The notes beneath the pieces were generated by a model. The model was not told the origin of the DNA. It did no database searches and saw only the letters and a program-made list of their open reading frames with translations. Positions 36,433 through 44,138 of a stretch of DNA of 64,000 bases are shown here, in pieces. The stretch's first letter is position 1. Every line of letters begins with the position of its first letter. Origin of the DNA: JACVRX01 sp963831385 (GTDB lineage Bacteria > Actinomycetota > Actinomycetes > Jiangellales > Jiangellaceae); contig CAWHPW010000020.1 in the NCBI GenBank assembly GCA_963831385.1, positions 62,001-126,000 of the forward strand. Direction: 5' to 3'. Made by a program: the position numbers and the translations under genes.

Positions 36433-37083
36433 GTGGTCATGCGACATGGCCGCCATCGGGGGGGCAGTCGCCACATCGAAGCTTGGCTTCACCGCGCTCT
36501 GGACGTGGTGGGATCCGCCCTGATCTTGCTCGTGCTCTTCCCCCTCATCGCCATGACGGCGGCGGCGATCCTTGCCCGAATGGGCTCACCTGTACTGTTC
36601 CGGCACGAGCGGGCCGGCCGTGGGGGAAGGCCCTTCGTCCTGCTCAAGTTCCGCACCATGCGCCCCCCCGGCAGCTACGACATCGGGCCCGACGGTGATC
36701 ACAAACGGCTCACCAGACTGGGGCGGCTGCTGCGGGCAACGAGTATCGACGAGCTGCCGTCGTTGGTGAACGTGCTGCGCGGAGAGATGAGCTTGGTCGG
36801 GCCACGCCCACTGCCGGTGCGCTACCTGGAGCGGTATACCTCGTGGGAGGCCCGGCGGCACGAGGTCCGTCCCGGCCTGACCGGCTGGGCTCAGGTCAAT
36901 GGCCGCAACGCCATCGACTGGGACGATCGGCTTGACTTGGACGTGTGGTACGTCGATCACCGCTCGGTCGGTCTGGATCTGCGGATTCTGGCCCGCACGG
37001 TGGGCACGGTGCTGCGCCACGACGGAGTGAACCACACCAACCACGCGACGATGCCGGAGTTCGAGCGCATCGCCGGCCAATGA
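36433..37083 (+). CDS. Bacterial sugar transferase (PglC-like phosphoglycosyl transferase)
   Basis: Membrane enzyme that starts glycan assembly by transferring a sugar phosphate from a nucleotide sugar to undecaprenyl phosphate. It is a 216-residue single-helix (monotopic) form with membrane segment ALILLVLFPLIAMTAAA, LLKFRTMRPP, LPSLVNVLRGEMSLVGPRP and RPGLTGWAQVNGRN. GTG 36,433 or ATG 36,439 are possible starts. It is divergent from the sulfotransferase operon. Its stop overlaps the ATP-grasp gene. Its presence indicates a lipid-linked polysaccharide or oligosaccharide. Confidence 0.92.
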   Translation: MVMRHGRHRGGSRHIEAWLHRALDVVGSALILLVLFPLIAMTAAAILARMGSPVLFRHERAGRGGRPFVLLKFRTMRPPGSYDIGPDGDHKRLTRLGRLLRATSIDELPSLVNVLRGEMSLVGPRPLPVRYLERYTSWEARRHEVRPGLTGWAQVNGRNAIDWDDRLDLDVWYVDHRSVGLDLRILARTVGTVLRHDGVNHTNHATMPEFERIAGQ

Positions 37084-38069
37084 CGTCGCTGACAGTTCTG
37101 ATCTCCTCGGCCGGCCGGCGGGTGGAGTTACTGAAGGCCTTCCGGTCTGCTTTGCTCGATCTCGGTCTCGACGGGCGGGTTCTCGCGGCGGATCGATCGG
37201 CGCGTTCGAGTGCCTTCCACAGCGCCGATGAGGCGTTCCTCGTCCCCAGCTGCGACGACGCCGGATTCCTGCCCGAAGTCCTCAACCTGTGCGACAAGCA
37301 GGCCGTCGACCTGCTGATCCCGACCATCGACCCGGAGCTGCCGGTCTACGCGGCCGCCCGCGCGGACTTCGCGGCAGCTGGCACGACAGTGGCGATCTCC
37401 GCATCGGAGGTCGTCGAGATCGCGGCCGACAAGCGGCGAACCCACGACTGGCTCGCCGCACACGGGTTCCCCACCGTCGACCAGGCGAGCGTCGACGAGG
37501 TCCGCGGAGCTCCCGCGGACTGGCCTTATCCGCTGGTCGTCAAGCCTCGACGAGGCAGCGCGGGCATCGGCGTCACGATCGTGCGGGACGAGCACGAACT
37601 GGCTCTGGCCGCCCGCGGCGGCGACGTCCTCGTCGAGACGGTGGCACCCGGCCAGGAGTACACGATCGACGCGCTCGTCGACCGGTCCGGCCGGTGTGTC
37701 TGCGCGGTTCCTCGCCGCCGCCTCGAGGTACGCGCCGGCGAAGTCAGCAAGGCGGTGACAGTCCGGTCCGGAGAGCTCGAAGGCATGGTCATCCGCCTGT
37801 GCGGCACGCTGCCGGGTGCCTACGGGCCCCTCACGGTGCAGGTCTTCCATGACGAGGAGACCGGGCGCTTCGTCGTGATCGAGCTGAACGCCCGGTTCGG
37901 CGGCGGTTATCCACTAGCTCGCCAGGCTGGGGCCGACTACCCCCGCTGGCTGCTCGAGGACCTGGCCGGGCTGCCCTCGTCGGCGTCGACCGACGGCTGG
38001 CGGCACGGGTTGGTCATGCTCCGCTACGACGCCGCAGTCTTCGTCGACCAGCACGAGGCCGACTGTTGA
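37080..38069 (+). CDS. ATP-grasp protein, carbamoyl-phosphate-synthase-like, glycan-linked
   Basis: A 329-residue ATP-grasp enzyme from ATG 37,080 (overlapping the previous stop). The N-terminal Rossmann-like part VLISSAGRRVELLKAF and the central ATP-grasp region with YPLVVKPRRGSAGIGV and the metal-binding VVIELNARFGGGYPLA are clear. Family members join a carboxylate to an amine or thiol. Similar genes occur in polysaccharide clusters beside PglC-like transferases, where amino-acid decoration of a sugar is a reasonable but unproven role. It is the middle gene of a three-gene coupled operon. Confidence 0.85.
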   Translation: MTSLTVLISSAGRRVELLKAFRSALLDLGLDGRVLAADRSARSSAFHSADEAFLVPSCDDAGFLPEVLNLCDKQAVDLLIPTIDPELPVYAAARADFAAAGTTVAISASEVVEIAADKRRTHDWLAAHGFPTVDQASVDEVRGAPADWPYPLVVKPRRGSAGIGVTIVRDEHELALAARGGDVLVETVAPGQEYTIDALVDRSGRCVCAVPRRRLEVRAGEVSKAVTVRSGELEGMVIRLCGTLPGAYGPLTVQVFHDEETGRFVVIELNARFGGGYPLARQAGADYPRWLLEDLAGLPSSASTDGWRHGLVMLRYDAAVFVDQHEADC

Positions 38070-39256
38070 CCGAGGCCGCTGTGCGGGTTGCTCACCTGAC
38101 GACCGTCGACTCGAGCCTGTGGTATCTCCTGCGACCGCAGTTGCTCGCAGTGAACCGGGCTGGCGGTCAGGCATACGGCGTCAGCGCTGACGGCCCGTGG
38201 GTGGCCCGCCTCGAGGCCGACGGTGTTCGGCATCTGGCGCTGCGGTCGTCGACGCGGGGCTGGAGCCTGACCGCGGACGTCAAGGCGGCCGCGGAGCTGT
38301 GGCGGATTCTGCGCCAGGATCGGTTCGACGTGCTGCACACACACAACCCGAAGCCGGGGTTGTACGGACGGGTCATCGGGCGTCTTGCCGGCGTGCCGAT
38401 CGTGGTGAACACCAACCACGGCCTGTACTTCGCTGACGGCGCCGGCCCGAAGAAGGCTCTGGTGCTCGCCCTGGAAGGTGTGGCCGCGTTGTTCTCCGAC
38501 GCCGAGCTGGTGCAGAACGAGGAGGATCTCACGGTGCTGCGCCGCTGGCACCTCAACCGCCGCCGCCAGTCCCGGCTGCTCGGCAATGGTGTCGACCTCC
38601 GCCGGTTCCGGCCGGCGGCCGACTCGGCTGAACGAATGGCCGCGCGGAAGGATCTCGGCGTCCGGGCAGATCAGGTCGTCGTCGGAGTCGTCGGCCGGCT
38701 GGTGGCCGAGAAGGGTTTCCTTGAACTATTCGAGGCGGCGCGGTCGTTGGGTGACCGGTATGTCATCGCGGCCATCGGTCCAGCCGACCCGGACAAATCC
38801 GATGCCCTGCCGCTGGAGCAAATCGAGGCCGCCCGGCAGGCTGGAGTCCGTTTTCTCGGCCTTCGGGATGATGTCGAACAGCTGTATCGGGGCATGGATC
38901 TGTTCGTCTTGCCGTCCCACCGGGAGGGTTTCCCGCGGGCGGCCATGGAGGCTGCCGCCAGCGGGCTGGCGGTGGTCGCGACCGATGTTCGCGGCTGCCG
39001 GCAGGTGGTCGAGGACGGGGTGACCGGGTTGTTGGTGCCGGTGCGCGACCCGGGGCGGTTGGCCGCTGCTATCGAGCAACTCGGCAACGACCCGGCGGTG
39101 AGGGCCGCCATGGGTGCAGCTGCGACATTGCGGGCTCGTGAGCACTTCGACGAGGAACGGGTGGTTCGGATCGTGCTCGACACGTATCAAGCCGTGGCGG
39201 AGCGCAAGAAACTCGGCCGGCTCACCCGGTGGTCCGGGCGTAGCGCAGCCGGTTGA
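38066..39256 (+). CDS. Glycosyltransferase family 4
   Basis: A 396-residue GT-B glycosyltransferase. It is read from TTG 38,066, which overlaps the previous stop. Features are the N-terminal VAHLTTVDSSLWYLLRPQL, DVLHTHNPKPGLYGR, the acceptor/donor interface LGNGVDLRRFRP, GVVGRLVAEKGFLEL, and the nucleotide-sugar binding E-x7-E region PSHREGFPRAAMEAAASGL. It probably adds the second sugar to the lipid-linked primer. Its 3' end overlaps the convergent deacetylase gene by 35 bases. Confidence 0.92.
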   Translation: MTEAAVRVAHLTTVDSSLWYLLRPQLLAVNRAGGQAYGVSADGPWVARLEADGVRHLALRSSTRGWSLTADVKAAAELWRILRQDRFDVLHTHNPKPGLYGRVIGRLAGVPIVVNTNHGLYFADGAGPKKALVLALEGVAALFSDAELVQNEEDLTVLRRWHLNRRRQSRLLGNGVDLRRFRPAADSAERMAARKDLGVRADQVVVGVVGRLVAEKGFLELFEAARSLGDRYVIAAIGPADPDKSDALPLEQIEAARQAGVRFLGLRDDVEQLYRGMDLFVLPSHREGFPRAAMEAAASGLAVVATDVRGCRQVVEDGVTGLLVPVRDPGRLAAAIEQLGNDPAVRAAMGAAATLRAREHFDEERVVRIVLDTYQAVAERKKLGRLTRWSGRSAAG

Positions 39257-40064
39257 GCGCGCGCCTTGCCCCGTCCTCGAAGGCCATCCCGCCCATCGCT
39301 TTGCGCTCGAAGAAGCGCATCTCGTCGCTTCGTTGGATGGCCGACCGGGACAACCGGTGCGGGTTGGTTCGTCCGTATGGGTTGGCCCGGTTGCCCCCCA
39401 GGGCGGCAGACCGGAACCGGTCGCGAACCAGCGCTTCGACGCTGGACGACGGCGCGACCGCCTTCGGATACGCGAAGTGATCGGCAGCGACTCCGGTTCG
39501 ATCGGCGATCAGGTCGATAGATCGATCCAGCTCGTCGGCCGCGGACCGCGGGTCGAGTCGGTCCAGCAACGCGTGGGTGTGTGTATGCGAACCGATGGTG
39601 ACCAGCCCCGTCGCGAGAGCCTCCCGGGCGCCGGCCCAGGACAGCGGCGTGCCGTCGTGCGGAAACCGACGGCCGCGCTCGACGAAATCGGTCGAGAGGT
39701 AGAACACCGCTGGGACTTTGTGCTCGACCAGGATGGGCAACGCCAACTCCACCAGGTCCGACGTCCCGTCGTCGAAGGTCACCACGACCGGGTCCCGATC
39801 CGGCGCGGCCGGCCGGGCCGCGGCGCCGAGGGCGTCGTCCAGGGTTGTCGCCAGCCCGTGGCCGGTCAGCCAAGCCATCTGATCGTCGAACAGTCCCGTG
39901 GGCAGGTCGACCTCGATGCCGGTGCGGGCGCCGACCCGGTGGTAGATCAGCACGACCACCCCACGCCGCGGCGGCCACAGCCGGTCTGCCGCAGCGGCGG
40001 CCGTCTTGACCAGCCGCCCCGCCGCGGCCCGCGGAGACGAGAGCCCATCCGACGACGCGTTCAT
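39222..40064 (-). CDS. Polysaccharide deacetylase (NodB/CE4 family)
   Basis: A 280-residue carbohydrate esterase-like protein. The NodB motifs are VVVTFDDGTSDL (metal-binding Asp pair) and GSHTHTHALLDRL (His ligands). A basic/alanine N-terminus precedes LIYHRVG. The C-terminus has NRANPYGRTNPHRLSR. Such enzymes remove N- or O-acetyl groups from polysaccharides, which could expose amines for N-sulfation as in heparan sulfate; that link is inference. No clear cleavable signal peptide is visible, so it may act in the cytoplasm. Confidence 0.88.
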   Translation of the reverse strand: MNASSDGLSSPRAAAGRLVKTAAAAADRLWPPRRGVVVLIYHRVGARTGIEVDLPTGLFDDQMAWLTGHGLATTLDDALGAAARPAAPDRDPVVVTFDDGTSDLVELALPILVEHKVPAVFYLSTDFVERGRRFPHDGTPLSWAGAREALATGLVTIGSHTHTHALLDRLDPRSAADELDRSIDLIADRTGVAADHFAYPKAVAPSSSVEALVRDRFRSAALGGNRANPYGRTNPHRLSRSAIQRSDEMRFFERKAMGGMAFEDGARRALNRLRYARTTG

Positions 40065-40071
40065 ACGGCCT

Positions 40072-41001
40072 CTAACCAGCGTGTCGACTGCGGTAGTGAG
40101 CCGTCAGCAGATCATGGCCGAAGTCGGCACTCGGATCGCGGACGACGGTATGGACGTGGTTCGCCCCATTCTGGGTGTTGTCGAGCTCGACCAGGAACCG
40201 GGGACCGGCGAGTCGGTAGTAGTGGCCGGCGCCCGGCTCGAGAGCCCCGGCCCAGGCGAACCGGAGGTCGCCAGTGACCGGGCGACGAGTGCCGTCGGGA
40301 AACCGGTCGACGAAGACGCGGACGAGCTCAGCGGCGGTGGCTGCCGCCCCGCCGGACAGGACGGAGAGCGGCACGCCCATTGGGTCGAGCGGACCGTCGA
40401 GCTGCGATCGGTTCCGGGTGACGATGTCGTCAGGAGCGCGGTCGGAGAACACTGCCGCTGAGCGCTGTTCCACGCTGAGCGCGTGCACGAGCTGGAACCC
40501 GAGCCGCTCCTCGATCTGCAGCGGAGCGAGCGCGACCTGATCGCCGTCTCGCACGGTCGCCGGGTTGGCGCCGAGGAACAGCGGTGTCAGCGCCACCTCA
40601 CCGGCAGCTACTGTCGCGTTCACCGACACGTGGTGGCCCTCGAAACGCACTCCCCACGGCTCGGAGTTCGGTCGGCCGAACACGGCCAGCCAATAGTCGC
40701 CGCTGTGCCGTCGGTCGCCCCGGGCACCCTCCAACTGGTCCAGCACTTCCTCCAGCGCAATGATCGCCGTCGCCCTCGCGAACGCCGCTGGCGCGACCAT
40801 CACGGAGAGCAGGCGGAAAGCCGCCTTGGTCTGGGTCCGCGAGAGCATCCACAGGGGGACGCCGGTTCGCTCGCGGGGCGTGTACGCCCAATCACGTCGG
40901 CTGCTCTCGTCAAAGGAGAGCAGCGCCTTGCGCCGCTGGGCATCGTCGAGTGTGTCGACGAAGGTCGCCGCCGCGGTCACCAGCCGCTCGACCACACTCA
41001 C
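40072..41001 (-). CDS. DUF3500 family protein
   Basis: A 309-residue protein of the DUF3500 family, function unknown. Conserved segments are VRFEGHHVSVNATV, PLFLGANPA, and the C-terminal GHYYRLAGPRFLVELDNTQN followed by ANHVHTVVRDPSADFG. Histidines and an asparagine in these motifs suggest a metal or substrate site. It lies in the glycan locus, 7 bases upstream of the deacetylase on the same strand, so the two may be co-transcribed. Confidence 0.88.
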   Translation of the reverse strand: MSVVERLVTAAATFVDTLDDAQRRKALLSFDESSRRDWAYTPRERTGVPLWMLSRTQTKAAFRLLSVMVAPAAFARATAIIALEEVLDQLEGARGDRRHSGDYWLAVFGRPNSEPWGVRFEGHHVSVNATVAAGEVALTPLFLGANPATVRDGDQVALAPLQIEERLGFQLVHALSVEQRSAAVFSDRAPDDIVTRNRSQLDGPLDPMGVPLSVLSGGAAATAAELVRVFVDRFPDGTRRPVTGDLRFAWAGALEPGAGHYYRLAGPRFLVELDNTQNGANHVHTVVRDPSADFGHDLLTAHYRSRHAG

Positions 41002-41051
41002 CGCGACAGCCTAGGGGCAGAAGTACCCGTGATCGTCTCGACTCCCGTTGG

Positions 41052-42080
41052 ATGGATACGATCGCGCCCGTGACCATGACCCTGGTCTCTTGTGTCGGCG
41101 AGAACAGCGATCACTGGTATCGGGAAGCACAGAACCTGGTGATCTCGGTGCGCCGGTTCGGAGGCGCGCTCGCTGAATCCCCGGTCGTCGTGAATTTCGT
41201 CGACGGAGTGGATCCCCGATACGAGGCTGGCTTGGCCCGGCTGGGCGCCGAGGTGCGGGTCGTCCCACGATTCGACCCGCGGACCCCAGCGAGCAACAAG
41301 CTGCGGATGCTCGAGCTGGCCGAGACCCACGATTTCGACGTCCTGCTGGCGATCGACACGGACACGGTGGTCATCGGGGACGTGAGCCGTTACGGCTCCG
41401 CAGCGGCGGTAGCGATCAAGCCCGAGAACCTCGATCCCTACCCGCCAGGCTGCTGGCGCCGGCTGTATGCGGAGCTGGGTATCCCGGAACCGAGCCAGTC
41501 CATCGTCACCACAGTGACGGGGCAGGTCACGTATCCCTATTTCAACAGCGGCGTGGTGTTCGTGCCCAGGGACTACTGCGCTCACCTGCTGACCAGCTGG
41601 TCCAAACGTGTCTTCGATGTACTCGACATCTACGAGCGCCGACCAGACATCGTGCCGGCGCCCCAGCGGCATTGGACCAACCAGCTGTCCCTCGCACTCG
41701 CCGTCGTGGGCGACGGCATCCCCGTCTCGCCGCTTCCGGTTGCGGCGAACCTGTCGACGACGGTTCGCGTCCATCCGTTGTTCGCCCACGAGGTCACCCC
41801 GCCGTTCGTCCTGCACTACCACAACGAGATCGACCCGCGTGGGTTCTTGTTCCGCTCGACGAATCGGCTGCTCAACCCGCTGCTCGATGCGTTCAACCTG
41901 GCCCGAGCCGAGACTCTTGGCCTTTCCTATGCCGGGCTGCCGGATCCCCCTCTGGTCCGCCGCACCCTGCGGCGGGTCGAGGGCCGAGCCTGGTACGAGC
42001 ACGGTCCGGTGGCAGCAGTACGCCGGCACCGGCTGCTGGCCCCGGTGCGCCGGCAGGCCAAGCGGCTGGCCAGCGGATGA
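41052..42080 (+). CDS. Putative glycosyltransferase (GT-A fold, DxD motif)
   Basis: About 342 residues; start ATG 41,052, with GTG 41,070 and ATG 41,076 as alternatives. The pattern LAIDTDTVVIGDV (DxD) after ASNKLRMLEL, and the later FNSGVVFVPRDY and HWTNQLSLALAV, suggest a nucleotide-sugar-dependent glycosyltransferase of the GT8-like type. No specific family is recognised with confidence. The stop overlaps the start of sulfotransferase D, so sugar transfer and sulfation may be coupled. Confidence 0.65.
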   Translation: MDTIAPVTMTLVSCVGENSDHWYREAQNLVISVRRFGGALAESPVVVNFVDGVDPRYEAGLARLGAEVRVVPRFDPRTPASNKLRMLELAETHDFDVLLAIDTDTVVIGDVSRYGSAAAVAIKPENLDPYPPGCWRRLYAELGIPEPSQSIVTTVTGQVTYPYFNSGVVFVPRDYCAHLLTSWSKRVFDVLDIYERRPDIVPAPQRHWTNQLSLALAVVGDGIPVSPLPVAANLSTTVRVHPLFAHEVTPPFVLHYHNEIDPRGFLFRSTNRLLNPLLDAFNLARAETLGLSYAGLPDPPLVRRTLRRVEGRAWYEHGPVAAVRRHRLLAPVRRQAKRLASG

Positions 42081-43063
42081 CCGATTCGCACGGTTCTCGG
42101 CTGGACGTCTTCCCCTTTTTCGTCGGCTCAGGCCGCTCCGGGACCACACTGCTGCGCGCGATCTTCGATTCGCATCCTCAGCTCGCGATCCCGGATGAGG
42201 TGTCGTTCGTGATCCGGTTCGCCAGGCCGCACCACGCCGTGCGGTACGGATGGCCCGGCCGGTTCGACCCGGACGCCTGCCTGGCGTTGATCTTCGACAA
42301 TGCAGCGTTCCAGCGGTGGGGGCTGCCGGCGGACGACGTTCGCGCAGCGGTGTACGCCGACAACCCCGCTGACTTCCCAGGTCTGGTGCGATGTCTCTAC
42401 CGGCTCTGGTCAGCGCGGGAGGGAAAGCCGCGATACGCGGACAAGACCCCGAACCACGTCTTGTACATCTCCCGGCTTGCTCGGATGTTTCCCGAAGCCC
42501 GATTCGTGCACATCATCCGAGACGGGCGCGACGTGGCGTTGTCCTACCTCAATGTCGAATGGGGGCCGAATAACGTCGAGGACGCCGCACTTGAATGGCG
42601 TCGACGGGTGACCCGAGGCCGGCGCGCCGGACAGCGGCTCGGCCCGCGCCGGTACCGGGAGATCCGGTACGAGGAGTTGGTCGAGGAACCCGAGCGGACG
42701 GTCCGGCAGCTGTGCGCATTCTTGGGGCTGGCCTGGGACGACGGTCTACTGCGGTACTACGAACGTGCCGGCGAGGTCATCCGGACCACTCGGTTCCCGG
42801 CCGCCCATCAAAGCCTGCTCCTGCCGCCGACGCCGGGCTTGCGTGACTGGCGGCGGCAGATGGCTCCCGTCGACCTCGTGCAGTTCGAGGCCATCGCCGG
42901 TGGGTTGCTCGAGGAGTTGGGGTATGGGCGGGCCCAGCTGCCGTCGCTGCGCCGCCGGGTTGCGGCGGGCGTCCACGCCACTTCCACCGCCGTCGGCCGC
43001 TCGTGGACGATGGCCAAGGCCGGAGGCAGGGTGCTGTCAATACACCTGACGAGTCGGAGATGA
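42077..43063 (+). CDS. Sulfotransferase D
   Basis: A 328-residue PAPS-dependent sulfotransferase from ATG 42,077 (ATGA overlap). The PAPS loop is FVGSGRSGTTLLRAIFDSHP, the 3'-phosphate site is FVHIIRDGRDVALSYL, and RYADKTPNHVLYI lies between them. It forms a subfamily with genes F (52,522) and H (59,530), which share RSGTT, KTP/KMP-type and RDGRDVA motifs. Acceptor unknown. It is followed within 5 bases by an acetyltransferase gene. Confidence 0.92.
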   Translation: MTDSHGSRLDVFPFFVGSGRSGTTLLRAIFDSHPQLAIPDEVSFVIRFARPHHAVRYGWPGRFDPDACLALIFDNAAFQRWGLPADDVRAAVYADNPADFPGLVRCLYRLWSAREGKPRYADKTPNHVLYISRLARMFPEARFVHIIRDGRDVALSYLNVEWGPNNVEDAALEWRRRVTRGRRAGQRLGPRRYREIRYEELVEEPERTVRQLCAFLGLAWDDGLLRYYERAGEVIRTTRFPAAHQSLLLPPTPGLRDWRRQMAPVDLVQFEAIAGGLLEELGYGRAQLPSLRRRVAAGVHATSTAVGRSWTMAKAGGRVLSIHLTSRR

Positions 43064-43067
43064 CCGG

Positions 43068-44051
43068 GTGGTGAGCGCGCCGGCGCTGGCATTGCGGGCG
43101 TACACGCAAGCCGATGAACCCGGTGTTCTCGAGTTGCTCCAGAAGTCGCTTGGCTGGGTTCCCGACGAGCAGTACGCCCGGTTCTTCGGCTGGAAGCACC
43201 GGGAAAGCCCGTTCGGCGCCTCGCCGGCGTGGGTGGCCACCGCCGGGGAGCGCATCGCCGGGTTCCGCACGTTCATGCGTTGGGAGTTCGACGTCGACGG
43301 CGAGCCGGTGCGCGCCGTCCGGGCCGTCGACACCGCGACGCATCCCGACTTTCAGGGGCAGGGAGTCTTCTCGGCGTTGACGCTTCGCGCGCTGGAGGGG
43401 TTGCGCTCGGACGGCGTCGCCTTCGTCTTCAACACGCCCAACGAGCGCAGCCGGCCGGGATATCTCAAGATGGGCTGGCAACCGGTTGGGCAGCTCCGGG
43501 TACTTGCCCGGCCCCGTTCGCTCACGGCGCTGGGCAGGCTTGTCCGCGCCCGGAGGCCCGCGGAGAAGTGGTCGCAACCGTGCTCGGCCGGCCGGCCGGT
43601 CGCGGACGTGCTCGCGGACCAGCCGGCCGTCGAGACGTTGTTGTCGTCGCTTCCACCTGACGGTTTGCGAACCCGGCTGTCCGTTCCGTACCTCGCCTGG
43701 CGGTACGGATTTCCGACCCTGGCCTACCGGGCGATTCCGGCGCACGACGACGACATCTCGGCCGGTTTGGCGATCTTTCGAGTCCGCCGGCGAGGCACGG
43801 CCCTGGAGGCAGCGGTCTGTGCGGAGCTGATACCCGGCGGGGATCCGTCGACCACGCGACACCTGCTGCGCCGCGTGCTGCGGAACAGCGGCGCCGACTA
43901 CGCGGTCCGGCTCGCCGCGGGCCGCCCCCGCGCCGGATTCGTCCCTGTGCCCGGGCAGGGTCCGCATCTGGTGTGGAAGGGCGTCGTCGAACAGGCCATG
44001 CCCGATCCGTCGGTTTGGCAGCTGGCGCTCGGCGACGTCGAGCTGTTCTGA
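43068..44051 (+). CDS. GNAT-family N-acetyltransferase
   Basis: A 327-residue acetyltransferase starting at GTG 43,068 or 43,071. The acetyl-CoA-binding motif is in TATHPDFQGQGVFSALTLRAL near 85-105, followed by FNTPNERSRPGYLKMGW. The C-terminal half looks like a second, degenerate GNAT-like domain. It probably acylates an amino sugar or amine in the locus product, given its place between a sulfotransferase and the G8 protein. Confidence 0.82.
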   Translation: MVSAPALALRAYTQADEPGVLELLQKSLGWVPDEQYARFFGWKHRESPFGASPAWVATAGERIAGFRTFMRWEFDVDGEPVRAVRAVDTATHPDFQGQGVFSALTLRALEGLRSDGVAFVFNTPNERSRPGYLKMGWQPVGQLRVLARPRSLTALGRLVRARRPAEKWSQPCSAGRPVADVLADQPAVETLLSSLPPDGLRTRLSVPYLAWRYGFPTLAYRAIPAHDDDISAGLAIFRVRRRGTALEAAVCAELIPGGDPSTTRHLLRRVLRNSGADYAVRLAAGRPRAGFVPVPGQGPHLVWKGVVEQAMPDPSVWQLALGDVELF

Positions 44052-44138
44052 ACCGACGCGCGCCGACGTGCGTGAGCGCATTGGAGTGGACGTCGTAGGG
44101 TTGGCCAGTCGACTGGGGAGTTCTGCGAGCGGGCGGTC

